From Halichoerus grypus (lineage: Eukaryota; Chordata; Mammalia; Carnivora; Phocidae): 64,000 bases of DNA. A program made the position numbers and the translations under genes. The stretch lies in contig NC_135726.1 in the NCBI RefSeq assembly GCF_964656455.1, positions 1,560,001 to 1,624,000 on the forward strand, read 5' to 3'. Under the pieces are notes generated by a model, which was not told the origin of the DNA, made no database searches, and saw nothing but the letters and a program-made list of their open reading frames with translations. The first letter of the stretch is position 1. Each line of letters begins with the position of its first letter. This document shows positions 60,539 through 64,000 of this stretch, piece after piece.

Positions 60539-63261
60539 CTGCGAGAGACAAGAGGCCGTCTCAGCTAAGCTCACGGACCCGAGTGCCCGGTGCGCGGCTC
60601 AAATACGCGCCACGGAGGCCGCCGGCGAACCGCTCCCCAACTCCCAAGACGTGGCCGGGAGCACGGGGGCGACCCCCAGGGTCACAAAAGACATGTGATG
60701 AACAGAAACCAGCGCGTCGTTCCCACAAGGGCCGCCTTGGCTTCCACCGACCCATCTCAGAGGGATGCACGGAGCCTGGAAACACTCTCTGCTTTCCAGA
60801 CTGGCTTCCACGGGCGAGGCTTGCCTCGCTAACTCGGGGAAAAGTAAATGGAAGGCAGAGCGCCCTGCCCTGCTGGCCAGTCTGCGGCCAGGGAGACAGG
60901 CCTGTCCACGGCCCTCACAGGTCTGGTAACAGAAGGCCCTGCAGGGCCAGCGAGGATGCTGCCCACCCCCCACACGGGCCTGTGTGTCCAAGGAGGCGAC
61001 ACCAAACGAGCGCTAGCCTCAAACAACAGATTCTCTTCACAACTTATGAAAACTGGGTTTGTTTCCAGTTTGCCGGCATCTGGACGGGCAGCAAACAAGG
61101 GTGGTCTCGGAGTACTAGAGTCAGGGACTGGGGAGGCTCCTTCAGGTCCTGACCCTGAATCTGGAGGCCCTCAGCAGCAGGACGGCCACACGGACAGCAT
61201 CTGCCTCTGGGACCACGAGAACCCACACACAGCTCTGTCACTCAAGCCTCCCCTCGGGACCGCTCTGAGAAAAGCACTTGGAAGCCAGGCACGTCCTGAG
61301 GGAGACGGGATTTCGGTGGCGTGGCCCCTCACGGACAGAGGGCTCCAGGGGTGTGCTGATGGGCCCATGCTCTCCTTCTCGCTGCAGAGTCCTTCCCTGA
61401 GGACAGGAGTCTCCCCTGCCCTGCTCTGTGGACCCCTCCCCGCCCTGCTCCCCTCCCTCCTTTGACCTCTCAGAGGAACTGGGAAGTCTCAGTTGAAAGC
61501 ACCTTCTGACTTCCAGCTCAGAGCACTGTCATCTCTTTGCTGGTCTTGTGACCCTTCGCTCCCTGCACACGTGCTTTCCCTAACCGTGAGAAATGCACCA
61601 TCTGTGCTTCTAAAGTCTCGAACGTACTACTTACAGAATGAAAACCCCCCAGCCTTGCTTGACTGCAGGAGCAGGGTACCCAGGAGCAAGCAGCAGGGTC
61701 GCCAAGAGGCTGCGTGCTCTGTGGGCACAGACCCGCCATCCTAGAACTTGTCTGGAAACAGGCGCTGGTCCACAGGGTGCCACACACACCGGCCACTTTT
61801 AGAGTCAGTCTTCCAGGTCTCCTTTGTCTAGCTGCCTAGTCTAATCTCTGGCCCTTTCCCAAAGGAGAACATTCTGGGAGGAGGGCCTCCTGTGCAAGCA
61901 ACTCCAGGCTCTGCCTCTGCAAACTGAAAATCACGACATGCCCCAAACTCTGGCTTTCTCAAGGGTGACATCAAACGCAAACACCCAGAGCTCAGCGTTC
62001 GGGTGGGGAAGGATCCCCACACTCTCTGCCTTCAGCAGGGCCACAGCGATGATCGTGAGACAGGCACAACGCTGACGTGCAGAGAGAAGGGGGCGGGCAG
62101 TGGCGCGGAAGAAACCTCTCTACCCGGGGCGTGCCGGCCACAGATCCACGGGCACCTCGCCAGCTCCCCGTGGGAGACGGGGAGGACACCGTGAGGTGGA
62201 GACCATGCTCGCAGCCAGCCCCTGGCTTCCAAGCAAGGCCCGTAGCGAGGGGCTTGGCTTTGCTTGACCACGGAGGACCACGGATTCCATCTCCGTGTAA
62301 CAGCCTCCAGCCGTCGGAGTGGCCAGTCTGCATGTGAAAGGGCTCCGTGGTCGTCAAACAAACAAACACCAACTCAAAGGAGCCTCAACCTCTGGCAGAA
62401 GGAAACCCCACTTAGGATCACAAACCAAGAGAACCATCAGTTCCGCTAGGAAACTTGGCCGCTTCCCCGCCCATCTCTTCTGACACTGCAGCCAGGGAAG
62501 GTGTGAGAGCGCCGCTGCGTGAAGAGGCCACCGCGGGAGAGCAGGGGTGCTAACACGGAGAGACGAGACCTCCCCCTGCGTGGCTGGGGTGTGAGAGGGA
62601 CACCAGCTTTCTGTCAAGTGCGCTGCTAGGTCACGCCATGGCCGGGCCATCCCGGCTTCAAGATCGTGAGAGCACGAGCTTTATTTTGAAATGTCGAGAT
62701 GTTTACATTCCGATCTCCGCGCACAGGAAGAGGTCCCCACAAAGGGGCGGCCAGCCCTGCCCTGCTTGCCAAAGGCCTGGAGCAGAGCAAGTAGCTAGCC
62801 CATCTGTGACTCACACACCCTGCCCCCTTCACGGGGAGCCTCTCCCGGCTGAGCTTCCCGAATCATGAGATCGGCATGAACATCAGGCGAGGCTCAGCAG
62901 CCCCGCCAAGATGGCCACGTTGCCCACTGGGGGCCGACTGGCGGGTGGGAGTACTGCTTAGGGGGTTTGAGGCTACGCCCCCAGCTTTAGCGAAGGACAG
63001 AAAACAAATCACCAATCTGATTTTTGCGACTGAGAATAAGCCACGAGGAAGCACTATCGTTTCTGAGAAACATCAGGGCTTTACGAGTGAAGAGATGGTG
63101 CCATGAGCACATGGCTCTGTAGACGCATGTTTCTGAACGTCAATCAGCTACTACTACGTTTAGCCTACGTAAAGAAAAACAAAATGGACGAGTGATCTAA
63201 ATGCAGATGTGGGGGGACTTGCGGGGGCTGTCTCCAGGTCCTATCTGGAATGTCAAAACAG

Positions 63262-63345
63262 CTCCAACTTCCAGGGTATTTACTGATTTATCTACAAATA
63301 CTTACTGGGCAATTCTAGGCCAGGCACTGGGTCTAATGCTCAGGA
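63262..63345 (+). mobile_element. Possible L2/MIR-like ancient repeat
   Basis: TATTTACTGATTTATCTACA, AATACTTACTGGGCAATTCT and AGGCCAGGCACTGGGTCTAA resemble the common motif of ancient mammalian L2/MIR ends (tttattgagc..gccaggcact). It is short and diverged. Confidence 0.45.
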
Positions 63346-63905
63346 TGTGAACCCTCCGTGAACCCCGTCTTCAGTACACCACACAGGGTGGGAAGACTTC
63401 CCTCCACCTGCCGCAGTAGAGCCACAAAGCAAGTAGGGGAAGGAGGAAGGAAGGACAGAGGAGTGACCCCATCTGTGCTGAGAACTGACGGGTAGGGGAC
63501 ATGTGTGTTGGGGGGGTGACAGAGGACACACAAGGCCACTGATGTGGCTACTCAGCAGTCCAAGAAGAACCAGGACTTACGGCGCTGAACCTTCCCCCAT
63601 TCCCTTACCACTCGCTGCTGGTTTCACTGTGAATACGTACAATCAGACCGAAGGTGGTGTCACCGACACCAAGCAGCATCTCCGGACCTAAGTATTTGAA
63701 CAGGAGGATCCCTGTGAGCCCGCGGGGAAGGGTGGCAGCACCTGAGCCAGGAGGGGCTCGGGCCAGCGCGGCACCTGCTTCCCCGACCACCACGGACATG
63801 GCACGTGGGCCAGCGCGAGGACTTAACTGCCAAAGATCGCCGCAGCCTTTCTCGGGAATAAGAAGTAACGTAACTGTGCTGGACAAGCTCCCCGTTTACA
63901 CGGTA

Positions 63906-64000
63906 TTTTTTTTTTAATGTTTTATTTATTTATTCATGAGAGTCACAGAGAGAGAGAGAGAGGCAGAGGGAGAAGCAGGCTCCCCACCTAGCAGGGAGCC
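63906..64000 (-). mobile_element. SINEC, cut by window end
   Basis: Poly-T start, TTTTATTTATTTATTCATGA, GAGAGAGAGAGAGGCAGAGG and AAGCAGGCTCCCCACC form the antisense tail of a carnivore SINE. The head lies beyond the window. Confidence 0.92.

Larger units (their letters stand above)
60539..64000 (-). other. BANP: BANP upstream intron (5' part outside window)
   Basis: The intron preceding the BEN-domain exon. The exon expected to end in ITLNSE is not present, so the intron is at least 3.46 kb. It contains an L2/MIR-like stretch at about 63262-63345 (TTACTGGGCAATTCTAGGCC, AGGCACTGGGTCTAATGCTC) and a SINE at the right edge. The remainder shows no recognisable gene. Confidence 0.75.

Noticed and set aside
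59724..60551. 275-codon minus-strand frame starting at a Met just upstream of the BEN-domain exon
   Set aside because: Only 60299-60538 is exon. The Met lies before the AG acceptor, and the frame continues past the GTAAGT donor into intron. Splicing phases on both sides match the neighbouring BANP sequence.

Overview
This is a mammalian genomic window, not a prokaryotic one. It contains multi-exon coding sequence with canonical GT/AG splice sites, long introns, L1 LINE remains, MaLR-type LTRs and several tRNA-derived carnivore SINEs. The SINE subfamily has a head beginning GGGGCGCCTGGGTGGCTCAG and a CT-rich tail ending CAAATAAATAAAATC plus A-tract. This points to an arctoid caniform carnivore (bear, panda, seal or mustelid lineage) rather than dog or cat; the species cannot be fixed from the sequence alone.

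The only protein-coding gene I can support is BANP (BTG3-associated nuclear protein, also called SMAR1), on the minus strand. Seven coding exons are visible, all with matching phases: 60538-60299, 52012-51845, 43547-43417, 41851-41789, 40404-40366, 17792-17649 and 13806-13735 (stop TAG at 13737-13735). They encode the C-terminal 285 residues: the BEN DNA-binding domain (first two exons), a basic and serine-rich linker, and a Gln/Val/Ile-rich tail built from short exon-encoded repeats. The 3' UTR runs to an AATAAA signal at 13182-13177. The 5' exons lie beyond the right edge of the window.

Layout from left to right: 1-13150 is the downstream flank of BANP. It holds a 14-17 bp minisatellite, a run of 21 G, and a dense cluster of old nested L1 pieces in both orientations (about 4.0-12.3 kb) with SINEs inserted. 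13150-60538 is BANP 3' UTR, exons and introns. The 22.6 kb intron (17793-40365) holds two MaLR-like LTRs, one older SINE and two CpG-dense patches. The 8.3 kb intron 43548-51844 holds one young SINE and a striking array of about 80 copies of a 47-bp unit (45906-49685) that expanded from inside a SINE. 60539-64000 is the next upstream intron, with another SINE cut by the window end.

Most long open reading frames here are by-products of high GC content or of tandem repeats. The most notable signals are the SINE-born minisatellite with its higher-order structure, the modular repeat exons of BANP, and the inverted L1 block. I found no evidence of an undescribed enzymatic or defence system.
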